The notes: generated by a model from the letters alone, not told the origin. Positions 17,550-27,020 are shown, counted from the first letter of the stretch. The stretch is DNA of 47,886 bases from Vibrio sp. (GCA_028131545.1 JAOICL010000018.1:1-47886), one strand, 5' to 3'. Program-made: numbers and translations.

Positions 17550-19711
17550 AGTGCACCCAAGGCTTTTAATCCCTTTTTAGCATCTTTCACACTAAAAGTG
17601 ATTTGCTCATAAAGCGAAGTTAATTTTGACTGCTCTGTCGGTGAAATAACCTCAATTTGTTTTAACTGAGAGTTTAGTTCACGCAGATCCTTAGATCGTT
17701 TCTTTTTCTCTGTATTATTAAGCTGATCTTGCTCTTCAACAATAAGGCTTAATTGCTGATATATTTTGTTTAAGGGAGACAGCTCAGAAGATTGAATATT
17801 TTTCAAATCTTGCTTTCTTTGTTCTTTTTCTTTGGCTATCTCTCGGCGAGTACGCTCATGAGATTGATTCTCTAATTCCATTTTGAGGAAGTTGCACTCT
17901 TTATCAATTAGTTTTGATAATCTCCCCTGTCCCAAAGATAAACTGGTTGATTCATTGAGCTGAGTTGTACGAGATAGATGTGTTCTGGGTAAGCTAAGCG
18001 GTGGTAAAGATGCTTTAGCATTATTAACATCTTTGTAATCCTCCAGATTCATATAGGTGAAATCGTTATCATTTTCGATATCTCGATCTGATAGAGCAAT
18101 AAGGTGTTTAATTTGAGGGCTATCGCTCCATTGCTCTTTACCGCAATAAACTTGATCCATATGTGCTTTAAATGCAGAACAGTGATCTTGGGTACTAAAA
18201 GTACCTAGTTGATGATTTTTGTTATCGCGGACATTGACGTGTTCTTCATTGATTTTTATTTGTACGGAACCTAAACCTACAGGTTTTCCATTACCGAGCC
18301 TATGATAATTAAATTTGTCATTATTGAGCGTTAGTGCCCAAGTGAGTGCAGAAAGCTCTTCTTTTTTCAGGTTATGAAAGAAAATACGCCCAGTGAAAGA
18401 GTGTCCTTCATCGAGAACTTCCAACTGTGTTGAAAGTTTGTCGTTCTCCGATTCAATGATTGGTATTTCAAGCTGTGTACGGTTTGGGTATTGTTTCCAC
18501 CCGGATAATTCGGTTAGGTCGTTATAGGTTTGGTATTTACCACTATGAGGCTGTTCTAAGTAAGCCGCAAGAAAAGTAGGTTTTGGGGAACTTAGCACCA
18601 TTTTTTCGGACAATGACAGCCTAGCGTTGTTATCATCTAACGATGCGTCAGAGAAGGATAGGCGACTTTTAAGTGAAAGGGCATGTTCTCTTACTGTTCC
18701 CATCATTAATTCAGCAAGATCAAAATACGCATCAGAAAGGTGCGCTTTACTTGAGTAATCGACTAAATCATGAATGCTGTTGTTATAAGTTAAACGTGGC
18801 ATTTGACTAAAGCCAAACGAATGTACCTTCTTATCTTTCACGAGAGCAAAAATAGGTATCCCCCATTCATTATGTTGGTTGTTCTGTAAGTAACTAACTT
18901 TATCTTCTTGTTTTATATCGGTATTTTGTTGTGATCGATGATTAGTAAAAAGGTGATTTACTTGCTCTGAAATCGCATTACTAAAAACCTCGTTGTCAGG
19001 ACAGGAGAAAAAATAGCTAAAATCATAAAATTTTTCATGGTTACGCCCAGCGGGTCTCTCATCAGTAAAAACACAGCTGCCTTCCCATGCACCACTTTTG
19101 TTAAGCTCGGCGATATAAACAGTTTTTTTAGCTGTCTTATCAAAATAATTGGTAATGTTGGCATTTAGGGTCTTATTTAAGTTGTGCTTTTTATATTTAG
19201 AAACCAAATCACCGCCATTCTTATTAACAAAATTTTTGCCAGTGAAAGCATTAAGGTCGGAATGTTTTAATCTACCATATTGTGATTTTTTAAATTCCCA
19301 ATTTTTTTTAATGGAATTGAATTTTATCCAGCCAGCAGTGACGCTATAGGATTTTATCTCTTCTAAATATGCGGATCGGCTACTAATATCACGATAAGAA
19401 AATAAAGAATCATCGACACGGCCAAACTTACCAAAACTGGCAATTTCCAGCACATTACGGATCATGCCTTTTAAGCTTGATGACGGAATGATCGGACGAC
19501 CTAAAGGATCACGAGCAAACTTCAACACGCCATTGGCGTCCTTTTGACTCCCCACACACAGCGGAGTCGGGTTGGTCAGGTTATATTCGATAACCCCGGA
19601 ATAACCATCTTCAAAGGGAAAGTCTTGGCTAACAAGGTGTGCCCAATCTGGCATATAAACCCACTTTGAGAGTGGCACGAAGTGATACGGCGCATGAACT
19701 TCATTACTCAT
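17546..19711 (-). CDS. Large RAMP protein with helical C-terminal tail (TIGR03986-like)
   Basis: I place the start at the ATG at 19711: it has an AGGAGA ribosome site 7 bp upstream and overlaps the csx19-like stop as ATGA. A longer frame to 19759 is less likely. The 721-residue product opens with a Cas7-type RAMP core (LTNPTPLCVGSQ, then PIIPSSSLKGMIRNVL) and contains a long insertion with further RAMP-like glycine segments (HRLGNGKPVGLGSVQI near 480). The last 150 residues are highly charged coiled coil. It resembles the TIGR03986 RAMP family of type III loci with Csx19. It should be a backbone subunit of the effector; the helical tail could stand in for the missing small subunit Cas11. Confidence 0.7.
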   Translation of the reverse strand: MSNEVHAPYHFVPLSKWVYMPDWAHLVSQDFPFEDGYSGVIEYNLTNPTPLCVGSQKDANGVLKFARDPLGRPIIPSSSLKGMIRNVLEIASFGKFGRVDDSLFSYRDISSRSAYLEEIKSYSVTAGWIKFNSIKKNWEFKKSQYGRLKHSDLNAFTGKNFVNKNGGDLVSKYKKHNLNKTLNANITNYFDKTAKKTVYIAELNKSGAWEGSCVFTDERPAGRNHEKFYDFSYFFSCPDNEVFSNAISEQVNHLFTNHRSQQNTDIKQEDKVSYLQNNQHNEWGIPIFALVKDKKVHSFGFSQMPRLTYNNSIHDLVDYSSKAHLSDAYFDLAELMMGTVREHALSLKSRLSFSDASLDDNNARLSLSEKMVLSSPKPTFLAAYLEQPHSGKYQTYNDLTELSGWKQYPNRTQLEIPIIESENDKLSTQLEVLDEGHSFTGRIFFHNLKKEELSALTWALTLNNDKFNYHRLGNGKPVGLGSVQIKINEEHVNVRDNKNHQLGTFSTQDHCSAFKAHMDQVYCGKEQWSDSPQIKHLIALSDRDIENDNDFTYMNLEDYKDVNNAKASLPPLSLPRTHLSRTTQLNESTSLSLGQGRLSKLIDKECNFLKMELENQSHERTRREIAKEKEQRKQDLKNIQSSELSPLNKIYQQLSLIVEEQDQLNNTEKKKRSKDLRELNSQLKQIEVISPTEQSKLTSLYEQITFSVKDAKKGLKALGAL

Positions 19712-20232
19712 ACTGTGATCTCCTGAAAGCCTAAGAATTGTTGATGTGCTGGTGTCCATTTGTGGTCATGACATTGGTACCATAAACGATACCGTGCCTG
19801 TGTGGTATGTTGTCCATCGCTGAGTTTTCTGACACTCAAAGGTTGATCGTAATAGGCCATGACAGGGGTGTTTTGAGAGGCTTGTTTACTCAGAATTAGG
19901 CATTGATAATGAGCACGACCTATGTGCTTTATCACGATGGTGGTCTCGCCATTCGACAGTTCGGCTTCTAATACGTCTTTACGGTTTTGAATACCCTCTA
20001 ATACCGCGGCAATGTCTAAGGTCACGGTGTCTGACAGCATTAGCCAACCCTGCGTCGGAGCCAGTTTAGTGATGGCCTCTTGTATCTCGGTTAAGGTCAA
20101 TGTGTTCGATTGACAGTCTAACGTTGCGCTGCATAGGGTTGGCAGAGACATCCCTAATGACCCTTTACCCGCGCCATTTTGGATCGACATGTCATTATTA
20201 TGTTGTAGGGCGTTGTAGTTGATTACGCTCAT
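19708..20232 (-). CDS. csx19: Csx19-like subunit (TIGR03984 family)
   Basis: A 174-residue protein between the two large RAMP genes. Its position, size and a WLMLSDTVTLDIAAVLEGI segment followed by ARYRLWYQCHDHKW match the TIGR03984 family, named Csx19, which marks type III-D variants. In the characterised cyanobacterial III-D variant complex Csx19 is a structural component of the effector. No catalytic motif is seen. It starts 27 bp after the double RAMP gene and overlaps the next gene by 4 bp. The family name is from pattern memory, so the symbol is tentative. Confidence 0.55.
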   Translation of the reverse strand: MSVINYNALQHNNDMSIQNGAGKGSLGMSLPTLCSATLDCQSNTLTLTEIQEAITKLAPTQGWLMLSDTVTLDIAAVLEGIQNRKDVLEAELSNGETTIVIKHIGRAHYQCLILSKQASQNTPVMAYYDQPLSVRKLSDGQHTTQARYRLWYQCHDHKWTPAHQQFLGFQEITV

Positions 20233-20259
20233 TGTACTTCCTTTTCAATCTAAGCTTTA

Positions 20260-21819
20260 TTACGCCGTTGCCGTTTCTTTTTGGGTTACGTGCGGCAGAG
20301 ATAACGTCCATTGATTCGCCAATGTTGGATTCTTCATCACTAGGCTGGTACCTCGACCAGAGCCGGCGCCCATCGGTAATAGCCCGATTTCTAAATCTTC
20401 AATCGTGGCTTCAAGCGCCTGTGTTAGGGTATCGCTTAATTCAACATTCTGAGATCGCGTGTGTGCGAAAGACAGAGTCAGAGTGAACTCGGGTTGATAC
20501 AATAACTCTTCACTGAAGAGCGCCCCTTGACGAACCCCACCGGTAAATTGATCCAAAGCGGTGTGTTGACGAACGTGCGCGTGTTGATACTGAACGGTGC
20601 AATCTTCAACCCATAGCGAACCCGCTAGCCCTTCACTTGAATTCTTATGATCAGCCGCGTAGCCAAGTAATGTACGGACTTCCTCTGGTAAGGTATTCCA
20701 TGGACATGAACGGTGGCTTTTTGTCGGGGCTGTTGTCTCTACGGAGTCAGCACTAATTAAGGGATCAGCGTTATCTAATGATTCTGCCCATACGCCCTGT
20801 AAACGACGATAATGATAGGTTAAGCGGTGCGCAAGAATGCCCTTAATGCTGCTGCCACACAGTACGGGTGTCGGCGCAGACAGTTGAGCATGATGTGCTG
20901 TCCATTGAATGGATCGCTCGGTATACATCAAAATATTGGGTTCGCGTTCATCGTTGGCTTGGCCATGCGTCGAGTGACTGGCGTCAGAGCGACTGAGTAC
21001 TTCCGACCCTGTACCATAACGCCAGTTATCCAACGCTTTAATCGGTAAGACCGCAATGGGGGTTAATGGCATGGTGTGTTGAGCAAAAAGTGATTGCAGC
21101 ACATGGCGTGTTGGGAGAGCTTGACGACGAACTTGGTTAAGCTGCTGCGCGGCGTTTGGCCCCTGTACGAGATCAACGACGTTTTCTCGGCTTGCTACCA
21201 CTTTAAAGCGACCCAAACCATTTCGTGTTGAGGCACCAAAGCAGAATAGGCGATGTTCCCATAATGACAACAATTGATGCCAGTGATCCGTATCGAGTGT
21301 GGCATCTTGATTCAATTGGATCGTTATTTGAAAACGCACCCCTTTAGGCAGCATGATTTGGTCAAACTTCCCAGTATCTTTGGCAACACCACGATCATTA
21401 ATGGCCACGCGTTCACGGTGCATAGGGCGATCATTGGCCAATAAGCGTAATACCGTATCGTTCTCAATCGCCTCTTCACTGATAAAGTTTGGTACTGGCT
21501 GGCTTTTCGAATCTAAGACTTTGCCGTGATTAATGTATAACGGTGCGCCGTTATCGGTACTGCCGAACCAAGAAGCTAGGGTATGGCTGGCACTCAGTTG
21601 GTGTTTTGCCAGTTGTTGCCAAACACCGGCGATGGCACTCGCTGGGATATAGGGAAGCCCATTAATATCACGCTGAATCTGGTTATCAAACCCAGTTTCG
21701 CGTTGACCACTATAAATGGCCATAGGGCTGATGGTTTCAATCACCAATTGAACGAATCGTATTTGGGTGTTCGCGGTGTTTATTTCGCTGGTGGACAGCG
21801 TATGTGTACCTGAATTCAT
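20260..21819 (-). CDS. Double RAMP protein (Cas7-2x-like)
   Basis: A 519-residue protein with two RAMP units. Unit 1 (about 22-215) has VIETISPMAIYSGQ, GLPYIPASAIAGVWQQL and a GASTRNGLGRFKV glycine loop; unit 2 (about 255-505) has LPIKALDNWRYGTGSEV, PVLCGSSIKGILAHRL and MGAGSGRGTSLV. Such fused Cas7 pairs (Cas7-2x) occur in type III-D variants, where they form part of the backbone and cut target RNA with aspartates in the first loop; Asp45 and Asp50 in FDNQIQRD are candidates. Its ATG overlaps the preceding stop by one base (TAATG). Confidence 0.7.
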   Translation of the reverse strand: MNSGTHTLSTSEINTANTQIRFVQLVIETISPMAIYSGQRETGFDNQIQRDINGLPYIPASAIAGVWQQLAKHQLSASHTLASWFGSTDNGAPLYINHGKVLDSKSQPVPNFISEEAIENDTVLRLLANDRPMHRERVAINDRGVAKDTGKFDQIMLPKGVRFQITIQLNQDATLDTDHWHQLLSLWEHRLFCFGASTRNGLGRFKVVASRENVVDLVQGPNAAQQLNQVRRQALPTRHVLQSLFAQHTMPLTPIAVLPIKALDNWRYGTGSEVLSRSDASHSTHGQANDEREPNILMYTERSIQWTAHHAQLSAPTPVLCGSSIKGILAHRLTYHYRRLQGVWAESLDNADPLISADSVETTAPTKSHRSCPWNTLPEEVRTLLGYAADHKNSSEGLAGSLWVEDCTVQYQHAHVRQHTALDQFTGGVRQGALFSEELLYQPEFTLTLSFAHTRSQNVELSDTLTQALEATIEDLEIGLLPMGAGSGRGTSLVMKNPTLANQWTLSLPHVTQKETATA

Positions 21820-23447
21820 TATGAAGGTGCTCTTTCCAGTGTATCGGTGGATAGCCCGTATTCATGGCTACACTTGTTCAACTGCTTGTATTCAGAAAGA
21901 TCGTATCGGGTGATTTTCTCAATAAATTGCATGCGCTGAGCATGGGAAGTTAATTGCTGCGTGAATATCTGTTGGGTGATGCCAGCAAAGCTGACCATGG
22001 CGTTATTGTCCATCCACTCAATGCCCCAACCGAACTCGTCATTGGTTGGCTTACAAATGGCGGATTCGCTCTTGAAAAGCACCTGATCCCAATGTTGGAT
22101 TTGATTGCGCAGCGTGGCATCAATACGACGCCATTGAGAGGCACTTGGCCCTGCGCCATAACGGTGTAAGATGGCATTAAATCGACGTGCATTACGATAA
22201 GCGATGATCACTTGTTTCATCGCCGCGTGGACGATGTCACGGTCGGCTTCTTGCTGAGAGGTTTGCTGACAGCGTTTATTTGCCCACGCAATAAGCTGGG
22301 TATTCAGTTGCTGACTAAACGGTTGTTCATTAGACACTTGCTGACTAAAGCTTAGATCCGTCGGTGCAGTCTCGGGCGAGCGAAGGGTAAAGCCTTCAAA
22401 CAATGTTGCGCCTAACTCTGCTGAGTTTGCCCATTCAGGGTTGACCGATACCCAACCTAAACCCTGCTGTTTATTGATACCAATACCCTGCGTTGCAACA
22501 CGCTCTAACTGCTCATCGCTGAGGTTCTTGATATCATAAACCAGTACAGAGCCCTTAGAGATCAGGTTTTGTTGGCTATCTAGACCACCACGTTTAGCAT
22601 TAAAACGTCTGACCGTATGGGAGCGAATAAAGCTTTTTCCGACATGTAATGTACCCTCAGCATCTGGGATCAAATCCCCTAATGCCGGAGTAAAAGTCGG
22701 CTGACCATTGTGATTAAAGCACTCAGCATCGCTCAAGCACCATAAAACCAATTGATTCTCTGAGCGCTGTAGGGCAGGCGGTGTGATATCGACTTCTGCA
22801 ATGCGTACTTTACCAAATTCGCTGTGACGGGAGCGACCAATAAACTGTGTGCCTAATAGAGCGGAACGAATGATGTCTTTTTGTGCGTCATCTTGGCATT
22901 CAACCCAACCGATAAAGGTTTGATTGGCTTCAAGGTACGCATAGGAAAAGAGCGAGCCTTCTTTCGCTTTTCCGCTTTCACGATCCAACGCGGTTTTGGT
23001 CGTGCTGCCAAAATGCACCTCGCCTAAATGCCCAGTTGAGTTGATGAATCCATCGCGGCATTGTTTGTATTGCACCGCCTGTCGTTGAAACGCAAGACAA
23101 GCATGATTGGTGATGTTTTCATTGTGATAGACCCCATTTTCTATAGCCGGGTATCCCTTTTGGAAGTGCCAACTCGATGGGGTTGGAAGGGCTATTTCAC
23201 CTTCGGCTTCTGGGTAACAAGGACCAAACTGTACCTCGCCAGAATGGAAAATACCCCATAATTCTTCTGCGTTCAGGCTGGTTTCGTTTCGCGCGCTTGC
23301 GTTTTGTTCAGCGTACAGTTTGCTGGCAACTAACCCCAAAATCGCAGACCCCGGAATGTGGCCTAAACATTCATGGTTATTGGTGGTCGCTGCGCTTTTA
23401 CTGATCACGACGGGTGATAGGGTGGTGAGAGAAAAATACAATCTCAT
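21819..23447 (-). CDS. csx10: Csx10-like RAMP protein (Cas5 group)
   Basis: A 542-residue RAMP. The N-terminus (MRLYFSLTTLSPVVISKSAA, then HIPGSAILGLVASKLY) is typical of Csx10/Cas5-group subunits that hold the 5' handle of the guide RNA. GRSRHSEFGKVRI near residues 208-220 and GINKQQGLGWVSVN near 333-346 are the glycine-rich loops of two ferredoxin folds. The C-terminal 150 residues are helical. Together with Csx19 it points to subtype III-D. It starts 2 bp after the Cas7 stop codon. Another large RAMP in this operon could be the true Cas5, so the label is moderately secure. Confidence 0.6.
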   Translation of the reverse strand: MRLYFSLTTLSPVVISKSAATTNNHECLGHIPGSAILGLVASKLYAEQNASARNETSLNAEELWGIFHSGEVQFGPCYPEAEGEIALPTPSSWHFQKGYPAIENGVYHNENITNHACLAFQRQAVQYKQCRDGFINSTGHLGEVHFGSTTKTALDRESGKAKEGSLFSYAYLEANQTFIGWVECQDDAQKDIIRSALLGTQFIGRSRHSEFGKVRIAEVDITPPALQRSENQLVLWCLSDAECFNHNGQPTFTPALGDLIPDAEGTLHVGKSFIRSHTVRRFNAKRGGLDSQQNLISKGSVLVYDIKNLSDEQLERVATQGIGINKQQGLGWVSVNPEWANSAELGATLFEGFTLRSPETAPTDLSFSQQVSNEQPFSQQLNTQLIAWANKRCQQTSQQEADRDIVHAAMKQVIIAYRNARRFNAILHRYGAGPSASQWRRIDATLRNQIQHWDQVLFKSESAICKPTNDEFGWGIEWMDNNAMVSFAGITQQIFTQQLTSHAQRMQFIEKITRYDLSEYKQLNKCSHEYGLSTDTLERAPS

Positions 23448-23449
23448 GG

Positions 23450-24076
23450 TTAGGCCTCACAGATTTCATGACTAGGAATGACACTGACGAACACTTCACC
23501 CATACCACGATGACGCTTAGCGCCCAGGTGAGTAATCAGTGGCACGATGGATTGAAATATCTCGAACACGTCGTTGTGGCTTTCTTCTACTGAGTCAATT
23601 TCTACTGAGTCAATGTCTGCCGAGTTAATGTCTGGCAAGTGAACCTCTGCCACCAACGTCATTGGGACACACACCTCTGTGGATCGAAGGCTACCCTGTT
23701 GGGTGGTGCCGGTATTGCTGTCGATCGACATTTGCTGGATCACATGGTACAGCGCCTGAGTCATTGACGGATTATGAACAAAATGCGCGTAATCGGCAGA
23801 GGGCAATATTGCGCTGCTGATGTGCAGGCGAGAAGCATTGGTCAGACTAACGCCTTCGCACCCAAACAGAGTGTCTCGTTGCGCTTTATCATACCAACCA
23901 TGGTCAATCGCGAGATTGAACGCTTCACGTAGCAAGCCTTTGACGCTTTTTCCCGGAATGAAGGGCAGCTGATAGCTGTCTTTAAGCACTAAGCTATCGG
24001 CATAAGCGCCACCTTCTTCACCAGAACCAATATGCCAGTAATGTTGAATATCAAATTTGAGGAAAAGGGCAGTCAT
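23450..24076 (-). CDS. cas7: Cas7 (Csm3-like) RAMP subunit
   Basis: A compact 208-residue RAMP. The start FDIQHYWHIGSGEEGGAYAD, with LPFIPGKSVKGLLREAF after it and a C-terminal AKRHRGMGEVFVSV loop, is classic Csm3/Cas7. Asp27 in AYADSLVLKD corresponds to the aspartate of Csm3 that cuts target RNA at 6-nucleotide steps, so the subunit is probably catalytic. A linker near residues 149-166 contains three 5-residue near-repeats (IDSVE type), visible in DNA as a 15-bp tandem repeat around 23590-23634. The ATG follows directly after the cas10 stop (TAGATG). Confidence 0.85.
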   Translation of the reverse strand: MTALFLKFDIQHYWHIGSGEEGGAYADSLVLKDSYQLPFIPGKSVKGLLREAFNLAIDHGWYDKAQRDTLFGCEGVSLTNASRLHISSAILPSADYAHFVHNPSMTQALYHVIQQMSIDSNTGTTQQGSLRSTEVCVPMTLVAEVHLPDINSADIDSVEIDSVEESHNDVFEIFQSIVPLITHLGAKRHRGMGEVFVSVIPSHEICEA

Positions 24077-25825
24077 CTAAACGCTCTCCTTTTGATGTGT
24101 TTGTTCATTTTCTTTTGGCAAAAAGTGATGAACCAATAAAGCATCTTCAATAATGGAGGAAAATTGAGTTCCGTTATCCCAATACCACATTCCATCAACC
24201 AAGTTGGCGTCGCTTGGCTTGAAGGCGTCTAAATGCTGGATAAGTTGCTGTTTTGCATTTGGGTTATCACATAAATCCAATGCACGGTGGTACATACGGT
24301 TGGCTTCATCCATATCATTTAGAGAGATATGACTGACGATCTGACGCCATTTCGCCATATTGATAGGGCTGTGTTTTTGCTCACAGAAGCCCACAAATTG
24401 AATGAGATTCGAAATCGTCTGAGACAACGTGATTTGGTTATGTTGTTCTTCAACAAAGAAGCTCGAATGCGCCAATTGTAAGGTCGAGTGCTGACCGTTA
24501 ATCGGCAGGGTGTAGGTTTTAGTGTGATCAATTAAATCGTCAATTGAGCTGTGTGTCGCATTAGATAAACGATACATAGCAAGAGCAGCAGGGCCGACTT
24601 TTGAGCTGTCTTGTCCATTGACGCTTTTCGTCAGTACTTTGGCTTTAGCGCACAGGGCTTCAACCAAATGGTGACAATGCATAAATGGATGGTGTGATTT
24701 GTGGTAAAGAATGCCTCCACTGGCGGTTAAGTAGGGCTCAAGATCGCTGTTTGATAAATAGCTTTTGTAAATCGAAGCCAGCTCTTTTTTCGAGGTTTCT
24801 TTGAACGCCTGACAAAATAATTGAGCGTATTGCAGCGCAAATCGAGCATGACAAAATAAGGTCACGTCATCACCACCAAGAACAATAGGGCGCATTGGCA
24901 TGATGTCGGAATTCGCCATTTTTGCGTCTTGGTATAGGGCTTCGGTGGCGTGCTGTGCGGCGATTTCGGTGGCACGATTTAAAGACTCTGAAAACTGGCG
25001 AAACGCGGTGCAATATTCCGTATCACTTTTGTTCTCCAGTGCTTTTTTAAGGGCAATGAGGAGCAAACCTAAACCATTACCATCGATATGAATGAGCGCC
25101 ATATCATTATGTTGAGGTTCGTAGTCGTTGTGCCCTAAATCAAAGGGAAATAAGGTTCCCCCTTTTTCGCAGTCACTCTCAAAGTGAAGGGGGTAGTTGA
25201 GCGTACCTTTATGCGCCAGAGGGGTGTATTTATCTTGCAGTGCCGCCTCGCCTCGCATGTCAAATAATGCGTAGGCTTGTCGATGATGCTCGGTGTCTAA
25301 ATCAAGCTGTTCATCGTTCATCGTTGCTCCGCCTTTGAGTGCATACGAAGAAGAGGGCACACTTTGTTCACCTGAACGAGGGTAGTGCTCGCCGATGGCC
25401 GGTGCGTTCGGGAACGCTATAGACGGGTTATTTCGAGAAATCGCCAAGGTTTCGTGCGCGTTATCCATGACGTTGGCTAACGAGTCGCCTTCACACAGTG
25501 CGTCGGTATAGCTCAATGATGGAAATAATTGGCTGATGGTCAGAGTCCACAGTGAGCGCAGTTGCTCAAGTGACTCTTTAGACTGACTGTAGCTATAGAA
25601 AGCCCCACCTTTACAGCGCATAAAATGAATGGCGTCGTGTTCGTGGGTTTCAGCTAAGAGGTCATGGGGTCGTTGTAGTGTGTCTAAGACTTGAGATAGA
25701 ACGCTGCTTGAATCGCTATCGATTAAGCGATCTAAACGTTCTGAAGCGCCAATCACATCCCGTAACTTTCCTGATTGGAACAGGTAAGACTGAATTGATT
25801 TTGCTTCAAAGAGGTATGCGTACAT
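24077..25825 (-). CDS. cas10: Cas10, cyclase-competent and lacking an HD domain
   Basis: The 582-residue large subunit of the type III effector. GGDD at 317-320 (VLGGDDVTLFCHA) and the first palm's IDGNG at 247-251 are intact, so it should make cyclic oligoadenylates when target RNA is bound. The protein begins directly with a helical/palm region (YLFEAKSIQSYLFQSGKLRD) and has no N-terminal HD nuclease domain. Single-stranded DNA cleavage by Cas10 is therefore not expected, and defence must rely on the signalling effectors nearby (Card1-like, CARF proteins). It is the first gene of the operon; an AAGGAG site precedes the ATG and a 15-bp palindrome lies just upstream. Confidence 0.93.
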   Translation of the reverse strand: MYAYLFEAKSIQSYLFQSGKLRDVIGASERLDRLIDSDSSSVLSQVLDTLQRPHDLLAETHEHDAIHFMRCKGGAFYSYSQSKESLEQLRSLWTLTISQLFPSLSYTDALCEGDSLANVMDNAHETLAISRNNPSIAFPNAPAIGEHYPRSGEQSVPSSSYALKGGATMNDEQLDLDTEHHRQAYALFDMRGEAALQDKYTPLAHKGTLNYPLHFESDCEKGGTLFPFDLGHNDYEPQHNDMALIHIDGNGLGLLLIALKKALENKSDTEYCTAFRQFSESLNRATEIAAQHATEALYQDAKMANSDIMPMRPIVLGGDDVTLFCHARFALQYAQLFCQAFKETSKKELASIYKSYLSNSDLEPYLTASGGILYHKSHHPFMHCHHLVEALCAKAKVLTKSVNGQDSSKVGPAALAMYRLSNATHSSIDDLIDHTKTYTLPINGQHSTLQLAHSSFFVEEQHNQITLSQTISNLIQFVGFCEQKHSPINMAKWRQIVSHISLNDMDEANRMYHRALDLCDNPNAKQQLIQHLDAFKPSDANLVDGMWYWDNGTQFSSIIEDALLVHHFLPKENEQTHQKESV

Positions 25826-25836
25826 CCTTGTTTCTC

Positions 25837-25851
25837 CTTACATAATGTAAG
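25837..25851. promoter_or_regulatory. 15-bp palindrome over the cas10 promoter and ribosome site
   Basis: CTTACATAATGTAAG is a perfect inverted repeat around a central A. On the minus strand it overlaps a plausible -10 (TACATT, 16 bp after TTTACA) and runs into the AAGGAG ribosome site of cas10, 11 bp before the ATG. It could be an operator or an RNA hairpin controlling translation. Confidence 0.45.
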
Positions 25852-26030
25852 AATAACGTAGCACTTGTAAACAGCATTGATAATAAAGCATTAATACTTT
25901 TTAGGGTGTATTTAGACATGAATCATATTTATTATCACTGAAATCGATAACTTGTGAGCGATACTGCTTTCTGTGCATTTAGATGAATGCACAAATGCAT
26001 AGATTTTTATTTGTTTTATGTACAGTGAAG

Positions 26031-26073
26031 GCACAAATTTGTGCATTCTGTTACCCGTCACCCTCGTGATAAC
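26031..26073 (+). promoter_or_regulatory. Shared-motif promoter, copy 2 (cas1-cas2)
   Basis: GCACAAATTTGTGC (26031-26044) is a perfect 14-bp palindrome containing the CAAATTTG core (26034-26041). A GATAAC -10 lies at 26068-26073, 30.5 bp from the core centre, one base short of the usual 31.5. The transcript would start about 25 bp before the cas1 ATG. Confidence 0.5.
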
Positions 26074-26104
26074 GTTATGTTGTTTTATAAAAGAAGGAAG
26101 CAGC

Positions 26105-27019
26105 ATGTGGTTATTACTTGAAAGTGGCTCTGAAATATCACTCGATTCCAATAAGTTGTTGTGTATCAAAGGAAGTGATCAGTCATCACGAAAGTACCCG
26201 CTTCAACATATTAATAATATTGTACTTGAAAAAGGGGCAATGATGACGACCGATGTGTTACTTGCTGTGGCTAATGCCGCCATTCCAACCACGATTTTAA
26301 ATAAACGTGAACCGAATGCGGGGGTGTTAGTGACCCCTCAGAAGCCGCAGGGTCAATTGGCTATTAAGCAATACGCCTTTGTCAGCAATAGGCAACGAGT
26401 TAAACAATGGCAAAGGGTGCTAGTACGTGCTCGTATTTGCACTCAAAAGAAAAACTTATTCCGGTGGGGTGTCGATAACCTATTACTTAATGAGTTTGAC
26501 GGAACACCATCTGGGTTTACTCAATCTCTTATGTTATTAGAGGGAAGGTATGCCCGTTTGTATTATCAATCTATGCAGCGCTATATCCACCATAGTGGTT
26601 TGGCTCACCTTTCTTTCAAAGGACGAAAAAGACGGCCAGCGCCTGATCCGATCAATAGTCTCTTTTCGTTAGCATCGACATTAGAAAATACCCTTTATCA
26701 TCAAGAGTTAATCAAGGTTGGTCTTGATCCCAGTTTAGGGTTTTATCACAGTAACGGTTACCCACGACAAAGCCTGATTTATGATTTGAAGGAATTAACT
26801 CGTGCCGATATCGAGCATTGGGTTTTAGCTCTCTTTAAAGAAGGGGCTTTTGTTGAAGATGATTTTGAACAAGAAGGAAGGGCGTGTTTTCTTACCAGAG
26901 GGGCGAAGGGAAAGTTTTATCGCGCTTGGGCGGTTCTTTCAAAATCACATCGTATGAAAATCAAAAGAATCACTCGGATCGCACGTCGCATTGTTAGCCA
27001 GACCTTGGAGGAAGAATGA
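26105..27019 (+). CDS. cas1: Cas1 integrase
   Basis: I use the ATG at 26105, preceded by AAGGAAG; upstream in-frame codons to 26018 run through the promoter palindrome and are unlikely to be translated. The 304-residue product is the spacer-integrating nuclease that works with Cas2. Metal ligands are visible: Glu146 in LLEGRYARLYY, His215 in GFYHSNGYPRQS and Asp227/Glu230 in LIYDLKE. The length is normal. It reads away from cas10 and shares with the accessory genes the CAAATTTG promoter element, which suggests that spacer acquisition is induced separately from interference. No reverse transcriptase is fused. Confidence 0.95.
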   Translation: MWLLLESGSEISLDSNKLLCIKGSDQSSRKYPLQHINNIVLEKGAMMTTDVLLAVANAAIPTTILNKREPNAGVLVTPQKPQGQLAIKQYAFVSNRQRVKQWQRVLVRARICTQKKNLFRWGVDNLLLNEFDGTPSGFTQSLMLLEGRYARLYYQSMQRYIHHSGLAHLSFKGRKRRPAPDPINSLFSLASTLENTLYHQELIKVGLDPSLGFYHSNGYPRQSLIYDLKELTRADIEHWVLALFKEGAFVEDDFEQEGRACFLTRGAKGKFYRAWAVLSKSHRMKIKRITRIARRIVSQTLEEE

Positions 27020-27020
27020 G

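Noticed and set aside
26018..26104. A longer N-terminus for Cas1
   Set aside because: The upstream codons overlap the promoter palindrome and -10, whereas the ATG at 26105 has a ribosome site and gives the normal Cas1 start (MWLLLESG).
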